Positions 1 to 12,476 of a DNA stretch of 64,000 nt are shown piece after piece. The stretch lies in the NCBI GenBank assembly GCA_013399115.1, contig VXAA01003990.1, positions 558,489 through 622,488 on the forward strand, in the 5' to 3' direction. A model generated the notes under the pieces. That model worked only from the letters and a program-made list of their open reading frames with translations, ran no database searches and had not been told where the DNA came from. This DNA comes from Anseranas semipalmata. Its lineage: Eukaryota; Chordata; Aves; Anseriformes; Anseranatidae. The position numbers and the translations under genes were made by a program. How positions within the stretch are numbered: position 1 is the first letter of the stretch; the number at the start of each line of letters is the position of its first letter.

Positions 1-529
1 GCTACTGAAGACAAGAACATCTTCTTACTAGCCCTATACAACCTGAACTCTGAGAAACCTATTGAACTTGGAAAGAAACATCAACTTGGATGGTTTTCAA
101 AGTTTATATTTTCACTGTGTTTTTTGGCTGTTCAAATAGTCCTACTGATTTCTGAGGTGCTTGCAAGAGGGATGGGGGGGGCATTGGTATTTCTTGTGAA
201 AATGATTTCTTGAAGCAGCAGTTTCATTTTACTACTCATATCTTTGCACTGTTAATTCTTGCAATATTTTGCAAGACTCATTATATATGGTATTCTTTAA
301 AGTCCTGTCCCTTAAAATAAATTAAACTAAGAACCTGAAATTCACTTACAAAAATATTTTATCAGACTTGCAGAAAAAATTTAAGAACATAAATACACAG
401 TGTTCAAACCTAGATTTGATGACAAACATCTATCTAAAATGCAACTTCTTTTATTCTTAATATAACCAGAACTTACAGAACTGAGCGTTTTTCTTTTTAA
501 TATCATATAAAACACAGTAATTTTGTTAC
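1..529 (-). other. CEP162: CEP162 intron (partial)
   Basis: Sequence downstream of the exon 3 donor, cut by the window edge. It is AT-rich. A plus-strand frame is open from base 1 to a TGA at about 213, opposite to the gene and without recognisable similarity; I treat it as chance. Confidence 0.6.
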
Positions 530-676
530 CCTCAGAATTGTCTGGACTGTCAGAAGTGAGGCTTCTTTCTTCTTTGTTAAAATATGAATCTTTCTTGTCC
601 TTATGAAATTTTTCCAGCATTTTGAATTTAGACAAAGCCTTGCTCCGAGATGCACTGGAAGAAGTTTTAGGGGGAA
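530..676 (-). CDS. CEP162: Probable CEP162 coding exon 3 (Lys/Ser-rich, phase 1-1)
   Basis: The minus strand has an open segment bounded by AG (678-677) and by GAGG|GTAACA at 530/529. It is 147 bp long, and entry and exit phase are both 1, matching the phase-1 end of exon 2. The joined codon is GTT (Val), followed by PPKTSSSASRSKALSKFKM, a charged stretch of Lys, Asp, Phe and Glu, and a Ser/Asp-rich end. The composition (Ser plus Lys, few hydrophobics) fits the disordered N-terminal region of CEP162. I do not recognise a matching stretch in the human protein, so it may be a poorly conserved, alternative or sauropsid-specific exon. A nearby AG would lengthen it by three bases. A chance open segment is possible but less likely given the splice sites and phase. 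Confidence 0.6.
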
Positions 677-3600
677 CTACTTTTAAGTATATACAAACAT
701 TTATGCGTTTTAATATACAATGGACAGGGAATAAAGAGAAGAACAAGGTGTGAGTATTCAGATTGCCACTTCTGAAAAAGTAAAGCAGTTCAGTTTCTTG
801 TTGAATTATCTACAATTTGGCAGCTATGATTAAAAATTAAAGAGTTAGTACTTATCAATTCTGAAACTAAAAATCTTTTTTTTCCCCTCTTTCATTTTTG
901 AAAGACAAATAATTAGTTCTTACTTCATATATACCTTGCATTCAAATACATTGTTCTAGGAGCTCAATATATATATTACCTGAAAACAAAGAAAACTAAC
1001 AAAACTACTTCAACAATAAAAGAAGTTTTGTACTATAAGTTTTGAAAGAAAGCATCTCGATCAGTTCAAAGAAGAGCAGAAAAGCATAGGTAGATAAGGT
1101 GAATTACTACTGCCTTCATCATTGGCAGTTACAAGACCTGCACATGGTCTGTTTAAACCCCTGTGAGGATGTGCTTAGCAGCCAATAAAACCAAACACCT
1201 TCCATTCACATTACCACTAATTAAGTTTTAGATAACAGTACCATTTCTGAAAACTGTGTTTTCTCATAAGATTTAGATGATAGTCATACCATACACTTTG
1301 TATTACCTTAGGCTAGCCAGATGCACTGCATGAGACTTTGACTTGTCCAAACTGTCGAGCACGTGTGTGTGTTTGCGTGTGTGTTTTGTAGGGGTTGTAG
1401 GGAGCTCCTAAACTGGCTGATTCAGAGAAAGTTCTTAGTTACAGATCTTTCGAATTTTCCTTGACACAAGAGAGAGCAGAGTCTGCCTAGGGGATCTGGC
1501 CAAGTACTCCTGTTGTCTAGAAACAGGACTATGGGGAGATCTGACCAGAAGCTAGCACAACTCAGAAATACACAAGATGACTAAAGGAAGCTGATGAGCG
1601 TATGACAGATGCAAGGCAAAAAGCAAAAGGAGAGGTATGAAACCCTTCCTGATACACTACACGGGTCCTTTATTCCCTTGACTGATGACCACAACCACTA
1701 GACAGGGATCGCTTCTCTAGAGTCATTCTCCCACATCTACAGAGAAACCAAAAATGTTGACAGCATGCCTTCTGTTGTAAATAATGCAAACACCTGATGC
1801 TTTTTAAAAGAGTACTTTGAAATAACTGCCAAACTCCTCCTATTGCTCACATTTCAAATGTTAAGCCTAATTCGAGACAGATTCAATTTAAGTGTTTCCA
1901 TCCCAGACCGAGATGCTTTATAGATATTCTGCATAAAGGAGGCTTACGAAAACAGGACATACACTCGAGAAAGCTACCATAAGGAAAACGAGCTATAGGC
2001 TACGTAGTCACAAACAGGATCTAAAGACCAACTGCCAAATACTTCTTTGTCATAGCTCTCCAAATATTATTGAATCTGCTTGAATTCAATACCAAAGCCA
2101 CATTTAACCTAGTATATATCAAGTTAAATTGCTATTGTACTTTACACAAAAGTGTTTCATAGAGCAACAATTATAGTTCTTAATTATTCTTTGTAGTTTC
2201 TCCTCAGATAGCGTTGATAGTTACTTCACATAAAAGCCTGAATCTGAAATTACATTGACTAAAATAATCCTGCAGATTAAATAACCTACTTTGTCATTAT
2301 GACACCAACTGCACTGTTTCCATTTCAGGGGCAGCATGCACAGAACAACCTGCTAGTCAGCAGAGGGAAAAGAATCATATCAACAGAAAATGCATATAAT
2401 ACTTATCTGACTGGAGTCTTTCAGATTCAACAAATAGAAGAGTAAATATTAATATTTCTTGAGTATGAAATACAGAAAAGATATTTTCTGTCTACTAACC
2501 ATACGGATCTTTGTTAAGACTTTCAAAGTTATTTTCCTCCCCCATTTGCTTACATTCAATACTGTCTGTCTGCCTACATCACTACCTATAGTGATCTATG
2601 ATGTAGCAACAATTAAGCAAAAGTTCACACACCTGTCAGTTTCTTCTGGAAATGACAAATGAATTAAGTGGCAGCTTGTTTTCATGAGAAAACTATGGTC
2701 AAATGGACTATTTACAAAGGATTTTCTACAGGAAATGCACTAGTAATACAAGGCCGATATTGAATAAACTGAACAAAACATATTTAATCAAATACCAGAC
2801 TGGAAATCTGAATGAGGAACCTTTTGTTGACTATTTTCCACTACTTCAGCATGGCTTTCCATCCTTTTCTTCTCTTTTCTCAGTTTAATAAATCTTGTTT
2901 GAAAATCTTGAAAAGCAAGACAAACAGCAAGAATAGATAGGCAAGCAAGACAGGACAGGAGTTTTATTACCCAATTTCTCTTTATCGTTTAAATGACAAA
3001 AACAAGTAGATGTTATATTAGTTAGAGGTATGTCTTTAACCTGTCAAATATGGAAGACAGTATCTTGAATCATAATTTACATGTTTCAGCTTAAAGCTGA
3101 AGAACAGAGTTCAAACGTGCCTAGAATAATAAGCAGAGTTATTTTAAAAAGTACTTTACTCTGCTTAGCCAAATGGACAGAAGTAGTTTACATTGTTTAT
3201 TTACCATTAGCCTACAAAACCAAGTGAAAACAGGCTATTAGTACAAATCTCTACCTATTTCCCAGCTCTTCGCCAACAAGATGCCTTGAAAAAACAATCA
3301 GACAACAAATACATGCATAGTACATACTTAGTCCTCCAGTCACCTGTCTCATGTCTTTCAAGAAAGCATGATATAGATACTGAAGTAGCTCAAAATGAAA
3401 ACCCCAAACTGGAAACAATTTATCATCCTGGTGCATTGCTCAAGCTAATTAGCCAGACATCGTACTTTATTAACATCACAATCTCTCACCATGGTGCCAC
3501 CCAAACACATCAACTCATACAGAGCTAGCTCACGTATTTGTAATGCTGCACTGGGGGTGGAGGTGAGATTCATACATTTACATAAATTTAATTCATGATA

Positions 3601-6419
3601 ACAAAACACTTTGAGAATAATAATTATACTACCCGACAGCCTGTTAAAAAGTCTTATCTGCAAACTAACAGGGAGGTTCAAGCTTATGAGAATATACAAG
3701 AATCTGCCCAAAGTTTTGAAGAATGCCAGTTTTACACTTTTCATAAGTTAAACTCAGCTTATTTCCATATTTGTTATCATCACAGCACCATCATAGCAAT
3801 ATTACCATTTCTATTATTTTGCTATTTATGGCACACTGAATAACCTCACAAAAAGCTACAGAACTAGATCACGTTCTTCTCAGTTCATCCCTTGCAGTGA
3901 ATTATGTTGCAATGCTGCTGTGCTCATCCTTTATTAGTAAACCTGAGCAACATACCACACAACATACATCTGCTGAAGAATATTAGACCTAGCAAAACTG
4001 TATTTGATGGAAGCATTAGAAGCATACAATACAAAGAGAGACAGAGAGAGGAAAAAAAGGAGCAGTTCTAGAAGCCCATCTACACCAAATTCCTCACAGT
4101 CACCTGACCTATCATTTTAAAACACTGAAAGTATTATCTACATGAATGGAACTCATTACATTGTTTGCAGTGTGTACATACATTTATAAATCCCCCTCTT
4201 ATGTGTGGGATTCATCATTCTCAACTATAGCCACATAAAAGTTTTCTACTTTCATGACTGCAGAGGAAAATTCCATTTATACCAAAGGTGGCCAAGCTGA
4301 CCTCTGCAAATGGCTCTCTTTTGACTCTAAGTGAACTCTCCTGCAGCCAGACTTTAGTTAGCAGAACGCTATCCATCACAGCACAGGCTGCTTCTATGCT
4401 GTGCAGTTCCTAATGTATCACAGGTTAACAAAACTGCTACCATTTGTGAGTGCCCAGTGTGACAAACATGGCCCCTTCCTCATGGGATGACACAATCAGG
4501 AGCTCTGCTTCTTGCCATGGAATTTTATCCTCCTCTGCCAAAACAGCACCAAGAAGGCCCTCTAGAAAAACTTGAGGGCCTCTCTGTTTTGAAATTTTGA
4601 AGTGCTAGGTGGCATATGGCTTAATGCATGTCCCACAAGTGCAGAGGTCTATACATAGAATGGTGACAGAGGTGTAGATGAAATAAAACTAACAATCAGG
4701 CTGGCAAAGAGCATTCAGAGGAGACTTCAGTGCAGAGATCTAGCACAGCTGCCTCACATTTTTAAGTATTCTCGGTTTTGTTATGTCCAACTGCCAAAAC
4801 ACATTGGACCTTTGATTCAAAAGCCATTATACACAGCTTACTTTCGACTCCCTCTGAAAAAAAACAAACAAAAAAAACAGTCCCTCAAGAATATGAACAG
4901 ACTGGCTTCTTTTGCAGGTAAATGGATTTCATACTTGCAAAACTGGGCAGATTTACCTTCTAAATATTTTTATGTTAAAGGATAAGTTTGTTTTAAGAGA
5001 CCTTAAAAAATTTAGTAGAACTTTGTTTATATTTCATAGGTCAACAAACTGCAGATCAAGCATGTTTCAGTTCTAGTAGCTTTTTGTCTAGTTAAATTGC
5101 AGGGCTGACAAGACATTCTTAGCTTAAAAAGTAAAAGCGGTTGAATTGGTCTGGACAGGAACAACTTGACATCATCCCATTATTTCTGATTCTGCTTTGC
5201 ACTTAACTCATACAAGAACTGCTCTCCAAAACTTCTAATTAGCCTGCCCCTTAAGTACCTATTCCAGTATTTCTGGTTGAAGTAGTATGAGGAGCAAAGT
5301 GCTTTATGGGTTGCCTCAAGCATCTCAGAAAAATCATGAAAGAATGCTGAACTCCTAAAGACCCCCAAAAATTTTCATTGATAAAAAGTAGAGAAACGAG
5401 GTCATGCTAACTGCTTAATTCTCATACTTTGCCTAGCAAGAACACTCTGTTCTTCAGTTCTGTTTTTTTTTTTTTTTTTTTGGAAAAGAAACAAGGAAAT
5501 CATAGTATCTCGTAACTACCTGATAGGTAGTTGCACTGCCTGATAGGAGTTCTCTCATATCCATTGGAGTTCTCCAGCAACATCTAAAAGGCCAGAGACA
5601 CATAAAGAGTCCAGGCAACATTTATTAAAGGTTATGCCTAAATGGCACAATTTCTGACTAAGATTTGATGTGAACTATAACAACACTAACAGGACAGAGC
5701 TATCCTTAAAATCAGAGACTACCAGCAGTACCTTAAGTTCATCATCTGAAAACTTGATTTCTAGGACTTTCTGTTAAGCTCCAGTTACAAGTTACATGAA
5801 AATAAGAGGCCACTAATTATTAAAAGAAAAAGAGGCAATCACCCTGTGGCAACTAACTACTCCTAGGGTTTACTACCAAATAGGAAAACAATGAAGGAAT
5901 GGAAATCTAGAGCTGGAAAGCTTGCAAACAATAATATATTTCCTTCCATAACTACATGACCAAGTAAATACTGAACTAGCAACTGCATTGTCACAGCCCT
6001 TTTGCCCTTGAGCCATGCTTTGTGGCAAAGGAAATATTAAGAACACTGACAGCAGACATGTTTTTGAATCAGCTGCTGTTGTTATTCCATCAGTCTAAGG
6101 AACAGATTGGTTACAAAATACACCTACAAATATTTCAGTAGAATTTATAAGTTACATACTCTCTGTATTTACTCTTTACAAGTTTTAGTAACTTGAAAGG
6201 TACAGGAAAAAAAAACAGCAGAAAGCTTGCTTACAGCTTGAATATGATCTTGTTTAAAAAAAAATACAACTACATTTGAGTTTTATCCTTTACAAACTTG
6301 CACTGTAATGTTCTAAAGTACTTGCGTTGCATTGACTTAAACTGAAACCAAGCCTGTATGAACAGAAAGAACTAGCCTGACCCCCTGTGGCCAAAAAATT
6401 GCAGAACTACATTATTTAC
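677..6419 (-). other. CEP162: CEP162 intron 2 (about 5.7 kb)
   Basis: AT-rich intronic DNA. It holds an imperfect GT tract near 1360-1386, a 19-T run at 5463-5481, nested short direct repeats around 5523-5578 (CCTGATAGG twice, GGAGTTCTC twice), and a possible hAT-transposon end near 4284-4320. I looked for a further CEP162 exon and found none I could support. Confidence 0.65.
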
Positions 6420-6558
6420 CACCATCATCCGAATCTTCCTCGGATATCCACCATGGCACCGAATCCTTTTTCTTCATTTCTTTTTTCCTCGGCTGTCCCA
6501 GCGTCTCAAGAATGCTGGACTTTTTTTTTGAATTTCCAAGTGAATCATCTGAAAGAGA
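6420..6558 (-). CDS. CEP162: CEP162 coding exon 2 (Ser/Lys-rich, PWW motif, acidic end)
   Basis: This 139-bp exon continues CEP162 from the phase-0 end of exon 1. On the minus strand an AG precedes 6558, and the frame gives a start SLSDDSLGNSKKK, then SILETLG, a basic stretch, and DSVPWWISEEDSDDG at the end. It stops in phase 1 before GTAAAT (6419-6414). A second GT four bases into the exon would shorten it by one codon without changing phase. The SDDS block, the Lys-rich stretch and the PWW followed by acids are the part I recognise from vertebrate CEP162. The acceptor tract is purine-containing and weak. The segment is predicted disordered and contains no enzymatic motif. Intron 1 is about 4.9 kb and intron 2 about 5.7 kb. 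Confidence 0.85.
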
Positions 6559-9500
6559 CTGAATCAAATCACGTACAAGATTAAAAGACAGCTTTTACAT
6601 TTTCTCATTGTTTAACTGTATTTCAGCCCCTCTGTTTTTGAAATTCTGAGTTCAGATGTCTGTCTTTACTCCCCACTGTCTGCCTTTTTTGTATATGCAT
6701 GAAAAAATTGAGTAACAGACAATAACTATATTCATGTGCAGCAGTACTGCAGATTCTAATATAATTCCACTGTCAGAATTTGGAATTGTTAAAAGTTAAC
6801 TGCTTAGTAGAGTATATGTTCAAATGAACAGGATAATCAGCTCTTCTTTCAATTAGTTACAACACGTAACAATCAGATAAATCCTGCCTACATCCCTAAA
6901 GATAAAATAAAAAGCAGAGTAGAAATTGTTTTGCTTGGCCAGGCTTTTCACATGAACAACAATATTAATATTCTAAAAGTAAAGCCTCACAAGCAACTTT
7001 CTAGCTCCCAGCAAATCAGATTTTAGAAATTCACTTTGTGCTTTGTGTTCATGGAATACCAGAGCCATTTCTATCTGACTCTTCATATTAAGCTTTTATA
7101 CGCATTTTTTTTTAGTTATCTATGCTGATTCTGACTGATGGCTTAATTCAGTGGAGAAGAAAAGTCTACAATATTGTAGGAATTCAGGCTACTAAACAGT
7201 AATGGGAAAAGACCTACAGATGCTTCAAAAGACAACAGCACCTTTCTGAAGTGATACAACTTTTTTTTTTTTAAAACCTTTTAATATAGCTCTCTTACGG
7301 CTTACGGCAGTATAAGAGTCCCAGTTAGTTGTCCAGACACTGAACATGGAAATATATTAATGTAGGAAATATAACTTAAGAACAGTTAAGAACTACACGG
7401 GAAATTTGACATTTCCAGTCTTTTTTCTTCCTTGGCAGAATCCTGCGTTCCTTCTCTACCTACAGGCTCCCTCTTTGACTAAAAGAATCAAGCTAGTGCA
7501 CTGCAAGCTTATGTGTTACACAGTCTTTGTGTTTAAACTCAGTAAATACGGGGTTAAGGGATATGGCATACTGTTTATTTTTGTCCAAATTTTTTAGCCC
7601 TAATTTTTGAAATCAATTGTCCTAAAGTGACTTAAAGAACACAGTAAATAGAGCTAGCAAAAGCCATGAAGTATAAGATGCAAAGCACTCAGATATGAAA
7701 TGCATCATATGGGAAAATTTCAAAAGCTTCACTTTTATAATAGTCACAAATAAGAAAATGTGACAGTACAAACAGAATACTAGAAGCAACAGGATTGTGC
7801 ATGCTTAATATGTAAAACGCAACAGGATGTTTTATTAAAACAATCCTCTGTAGTCCACTGCCTGACTCCTATTGTATAAAAAGCGTTACCATAAAAGGGT
7901 ACCTTTACTTTATATCTAATTCCTCAGTTTATATGTGCCTCACAGGAACATCCATAAATCAAACACCAGTCATCCAAAAGCACCACTTAAGAAAAAAAAA
8001 AAAATACATATCTTACTAATATCTCTGACCAATAACATCTCCAGAGTTTACAGTTTCACCTTAAAAAACGAAATGCCTGTCAGTCTCAGAAAGAAAATTT
8101 AAGTGCTCCAAGCCTTGCGCTTTAATAAAACAATTTTTGTAAATTATGAAACTGTTAGGCAACAGGATGTATTGCAATTTTTTTTTATGTTGGCTTGGTG
8201 ACACAGAGCAAAATAGTCTTACATTTTTAATAAATATCCTATAAATAACAACTTCCTTACACTAGTCACTACACAAATACTAGTGCCATTGTCCCCAAAG
8301 GTCCAGCTGCCTCTTGCTGGCTGCAAGTACTGGCAGGTGTTTGATGCAAGCTTTGTTGTCACTTGCTGTTTCTTTTACGACTAACAGTATCATCTACTCT
8401 GTAAGCAGAACTTCAGTGATGCTCATGCTCCTTAGAGTATTGTAACAAAAGAAACCAGAACTCCCGCACGTTGCTCTCAAGTTCTGGAAACTTTCTATGT
8501 CCAGCCATCTCGTCAACTGCAGACGGTAAAGTTGCAGCATCTGGGAAAAGAAATGCTAACACAAAAATGCTAGTGTCTTTCCAACATGTCAACAGTGAAA
8601 CAGATTTTTTTTTTTTTTTGTCAAAGGTTTGGACAAGTAATGACTTTTCCGTACCAGTAAGTCGTACCAATTTCTTCCTTCCTCTCCCCTACAAAACAGC
8701 CTCTCAGCCTTTCAGGAACATAGACAACAAGAACAAAAAACTGTTGTTTAATCTCAATTGAAATAAAAGCAAAGTAAGTCAGTTTTAAGACCTGGGACAA
8801 CTATATGGCAAATAATCAGCTTACCACCTCCTATAGACAAGAAGGAACTTAAGAAAGTAGATAAGCAAATGCAGGACTGGATCCAGAACACTTTCATGAC
8901 CAGTTGCCCTAATTATTTCATGAAACAAGTCTTTTTCAAGAAAATAAGTCGACTCCAAACTATAATATCTTAATATATTTGATCTTTTAATAAAAAATAT
9001 GTTTTCAAACACAGTTTAATGTGAAATATTACTCTTCTAGCTGTTATGCTAGAGATTTCCTAATTAAGATGATATAGCCTTTCCTTTTGAAAGTCCTCCT
9101 CCTCAGCTGTCAATGGACGTTAGGTAGAACAAAAGCCAACCTAGAAGTCTAGAAGCAGACAACAGCTTTTTCCTAACTTTGCTTGATGCATCATCAAAAA
9201 AATGCAAATAATGGAAGCACTGTGTATGAGAAAGAAGTTGCATAGCATGTCCCAAGGGAACTTCACAGCCAACACTCAGAAAACTCACGAGCTGTATCAA
9301 TATGACAGGTGATACTTAAAGGAAATTAAAGTGACAGTAGGGGAAGGGAGTTGAAAGATCACAGCTACACAGACAACGAAGGAGGAAGAGAAGAATTATG
9401 GATGACAACAGGCTGTTCTAGCAAGTAGTCTAGAATAAGTATGACCAAGCAGAGGAATTATTAAAAGGCCAATTCTGCATGCAGTAATTGTTACTACACA

Positions 9501-11448
9501 GTTCTGTTTCCTTCTGTGTAATGACAAAAGCCTAGAAAATCCTCTTCACTGACAGTTTCTGAAGTTCACTGCATACACCAAAGGATTTCTTTAATTTAAT
9601 CCTCATACTAGACCTGCATTACCCAATTGTATCTATGGTCTTTCTTTTAACTTTGTGTTTTCACCTCAGACATGCATACAATCCTCCCCAAATAAAAGTA
9701 GTTTCACTAACTGCAAGGAAGTTATTTTCCTCCAACCGTTAAGAACCCCTTTTTTTTTCCTTCCTATTTCCCCCTGCTTAATATTCTCAACACAAACATC
9801 ACCCACACAGCCATGCATTTCAAACAACGGAGCACACCAATTTCTTATCTAACATTAAAAGGCTGCCCACTTTTTATTAAAAACAAAAAAGCAAGGGGAG
9901 GATCACAGTGGAAGATGCAAGCGTATAAAGTAACAGCATAGACAATGTCATCATTATTTGGGTCTCTAGCTAGCAAAACATAAAACAGCACATATTTGTA
10001 ATGACTGGATTGACAGTATATTTGTTTAAGCAAGCTTAAACACTTTACAAACAATTTTAGCCTGAAATGATAAAAAAAGTTTAAGATGTGATCTGTTAAA
10101 AGTTACTTTCTCTGAAACACGCTAAATGCCACTTAGAAAAAAAAAATCAAAATAGCTGTATTGAATTATTCTAACTCATCCATTCTCAATATGGACCATA
10201 ACTGAAGAGCAAAAAGAGCATGTTAAATGAAGAATAAAATACTGGAAGTGGTCATATACAGACTTTTGTCAGATGCACAAAATAAATAAAACAAAAAAGA
10301 AAAAATTCTTTTCTCTTCCCCAAAGCAACTGCCTTTATACCAATAGTAGGTAAAGCATTTTTGACAGAAATGCAAAGTCTACTTTTCTATTTTTACTTAC
10401 ATTAATAATTCCAGTGAAGTCAAGAAAATCAATCACATCATGAAATTAAAGGCCAAAATTTACCTTTAAGGTCAAGGCAGAAATAGGGACGTACTTGGAA
10501 AACCTAAAATCTTCACGTAGAAGAAGCTTCCTATTACTACAGTTCTCTACTACACAGTAGAGAGTGCAATTTTTATAGAAGCTAGCACCTACATTTCTAC
10601 AAGTAATTAAATTGTAGCACAGACTCTGCATCAAAACAACCCTTTAAGCGTTCATTACTTATAACAGAGACCCCAAGAAAATTCTCTGCAATCATTAGCT
10701 ACGCTTATATACTGTAGTAGCATCCAGTAAAGGCCTTACATACTTGGTATTTGTATCTTAAGCTTACCACAGTGTGTGTCTAATAGACCAGAAAGCAAAC
10801 TCTGAAATTCAAAAGCTATATCCAATGAAAAAATATATCCAGTTATAGCATTCTGACCATGTCCAATAATTGCTAGCATAAGTCATAACCCACAGATTTG
10901 CATGATTTTGCCTATACCCAGAAAGATCAAGCACCATGATCAATAAAAAAGGTTCAAATTAAAATCTTCCAGTCACTATAACACATTTCATTTTGTTACA
11001 ATTAGAACAACAGGTTTTAAATAGAATTCAATGAAATTAGGTATTACTCATTCTTAAAATGCACCTTGCAGCTACATACAGAAGGTTTTGATCTCATTAT
11101 CTCCATGTTCAGTTAAATATCAATTTGAAGTCTCTGCTACAGAATAACGGACACACAATTAAACTGAAACAAAAGCAAGAACAAACAGCTCTTTCTGAAG
11201 ATACAACCTAGCAGTGACAAAATACTCATATTTAATCACAAAACTGTTCTCTTGATTTCAGTACAGCAAAATAGTATGAATTAAGTTTAGCAATGGAGCT
11301 CTGACATTGCAAAGACCCACCCATAAGACAGCTACGTGAATTATAGAGGATGCAGCTGTGCTTCTATTGTATTTCATACTCTTTCATACTCATTTTTTCT
11401 TGTGTATTTTAATGGAGAAAATGGATGTGACCTTGCTCTGAAACATAC
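6559..11448 (-). other. CEP162: CEP162 intron 1 (about 4.9 kb)
   Basis: AT-rich intron between the start exon and exon 2. Its one striking part is a segment with a strong acceptor and two open minus-strand frames (8413-8540), listed separately. Short A and T runs occur at 7261-7272, 7990-8004 and 8605-8619. Nothing else was recognised. Confidence 0.7.
8399..8540 (-). other. Exon-like segment in CEP162 intron 1 (unidentified)
   Basis: On the minus strand a long pyrimidine tract ends TTCTTTTCCCAG directly before 8540, an excellent splice acceptor. Downstream, two overlapping frames stay open. One reaches TGA near 8413 and ends KEHEHH. The other is in phase with CEP162 exon 1 and runs 46 codons to a TAG near 8400, starting MLQLYRLQLTRWLD. 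Several CpGs (ACCG, GACG, ACGTGCGG) survive here although the flanks are CpG-poor. No good donor or nearby polyadenylation signal is visible. It could be an alternative terminal exon, a decayed retrocopy, a conserved element, or chance. I do not recognise the peptide. Confidence 0.3.
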
Positions 11449-11508
11449 CTCTTTCAGAAACTCTTCAAACTGCTCATCTAATTCTTCTTTTGAAAATCGG
11501 TGAGCCAT
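11449..11508 (-). CDS. CEP162: CEP162 coding exon 1 (start codon, residues 1-20)
   Basis: This exon carries the CEP162 initiator. The reverse strand reads ATG at 11508-11506 and runs 20 codons, MAHRFSKEELDEQFEEFLKE, to a donor of the form GAAAGAG|GTATGT at 11449/11448, ending in phase 0. The ATG has A at -3 and G at +4, a strong Kozak context. The acidic, Glu-rich start closely resembles the first residues of vertebrate CEP162 as I remember them, and exon 2 continues the same protein. The exon's 5' boundary is ambiguous: AG acceptors allow a start at 11511, 11531 or 11539. The first would join the upstream exon in frame; the other two would leave this ATG as the clear start. Being the first coding exon, it shows no domain. 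Confidence 0.85.
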
Positions 11509-12390
11509 AATCTGCAACCGGATGTTACCTTCTAAACAACTGAGTTTAAAAACTAAGATTTAAAATAAGAATAAAGTTAATTAAAAAAAAATCTGAAATT
11601 AGAGGTCACCTAGTGATTTGCTACTTTCACAGAGCTATAAGCAAAAAAATCTCCAGAAAGATGCCAAATTTCATCCCTCCCAACTCAAATCTGTATTTTT
11701 TTACTAAATGAGACAGTCAATGTAACATACCTGCATTACCCAAATTACATATAACTGAAATACTCATTTCCAAAACAACAGCTTCAGACATTAAATTTTG
11801 AGGGATAAAGAAATTATAAGTCTCTTCACCATCTTTACATTATTTTTCAAAAGACAGCACTTAGCTGCCCACAATTAAGTTTTGTCAATGATAAAACAAG
11901 AAACCACAGCATTAATACTTCCCATCCATTCTAAGGGCTTTTAATTCCTTTCTATGTTTTGTCTCCAAAATCGGAGACATCTGGCATTATACGTTTTGCT
12001 TCAGAGTCTCTGCTGTGCTTAGTACTCAGTAAATAATAAATACATGAAAGTCTTCAAGATTAGAGGATGACATTCAGATTGATCTGCCCTGAAACAGAAA
12101 ACCAATAGCACTTGCCCTCCTCCCATTCCCAAAAGTCTTTGTTGATTTCTCAGGTATAAAATAGGCCCCACACTCAAAATGCTACAAAGCTTTTGCATAT
12201 CACAATGCTCAACACATATGGCTACCTTCAAAAGTGCATATGTATAGCAGTATTAAACTACTTTAGCATCTTCCAGGCTGAGAAGCGCTACATAAACATA
12301 AAAGGGCTAAACATTTGCAGAAATGCTTTTACCATTAAATAAAACTTCTCCCGGTACGGAGCCCTCTCAGTACACAGGGCTGTTACCTAC
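11509..12390 (-). other. CEP162: 5' UTR intron of CEP162 plus 5' end of start exon
   Basis: Between the start codon and the upstream exon donor. The first few dozen bases (to 11511, 11531 or 11539) are 5' UTR; the rest is AT-rich intron with no recognised element. Confidence 0.55.
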
Positions 12391-12476
12391 CTGGTAAATT
12401 GATTTTGACAGGTGAGCTGTGACAACTGCTTCCTGCTTTCGCTCCTTATTCATCCACAGACCACCCGACACTTTGG
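12391..12476 (-). other. CEP162: CEP162 upstream exon (5' UTR or N-terminal extension)
   Basis: On the minus strand this segment has a very good donor, ACCAG|GTAGGT, at 12391/12390, and an upstream pyrimidine-rich tract ending in AG (acceptor giving a start at 12476, alternatively 12470). It lies between the CpG island and the start-codon exon, as expected of a 5' UTR exon. It contains an ATG (12454-12452) opening a frame of 21 codons that runs exactly to the donor in phase 0, beginning MNKERKQEAVV. That ATG has T at -3, so its context is weak. Depending on the next acceptor, this frame becomes either an upstream ORF or an in-frame extension of CEP162. Most likely it is 5' UTR. Confidence 0.6.

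Noticed and set aside
1..213. Plus-strand frame open from base 1 to a TGA, with a hydrophobic stretch
   Set aside because: Opposite to CEP162, no splice-site logic, no recognisable similarity, and the length is unremarkable.
5180..5368. 62-codon minus-strand frame tested as a missing CEP162 exon
   Set aside because: No suitable acceptor and donor pair in the required phase, and the peptide does not resemble CEP162.
10446..10634. 62-codon minus-strand frame with a TTAAAG|GTAAAT donor-like end in intron 1
   Set aside because: Cys-rich, unrecognised peptide without a convincing acceptor; it would not be in a required CEP162 position.
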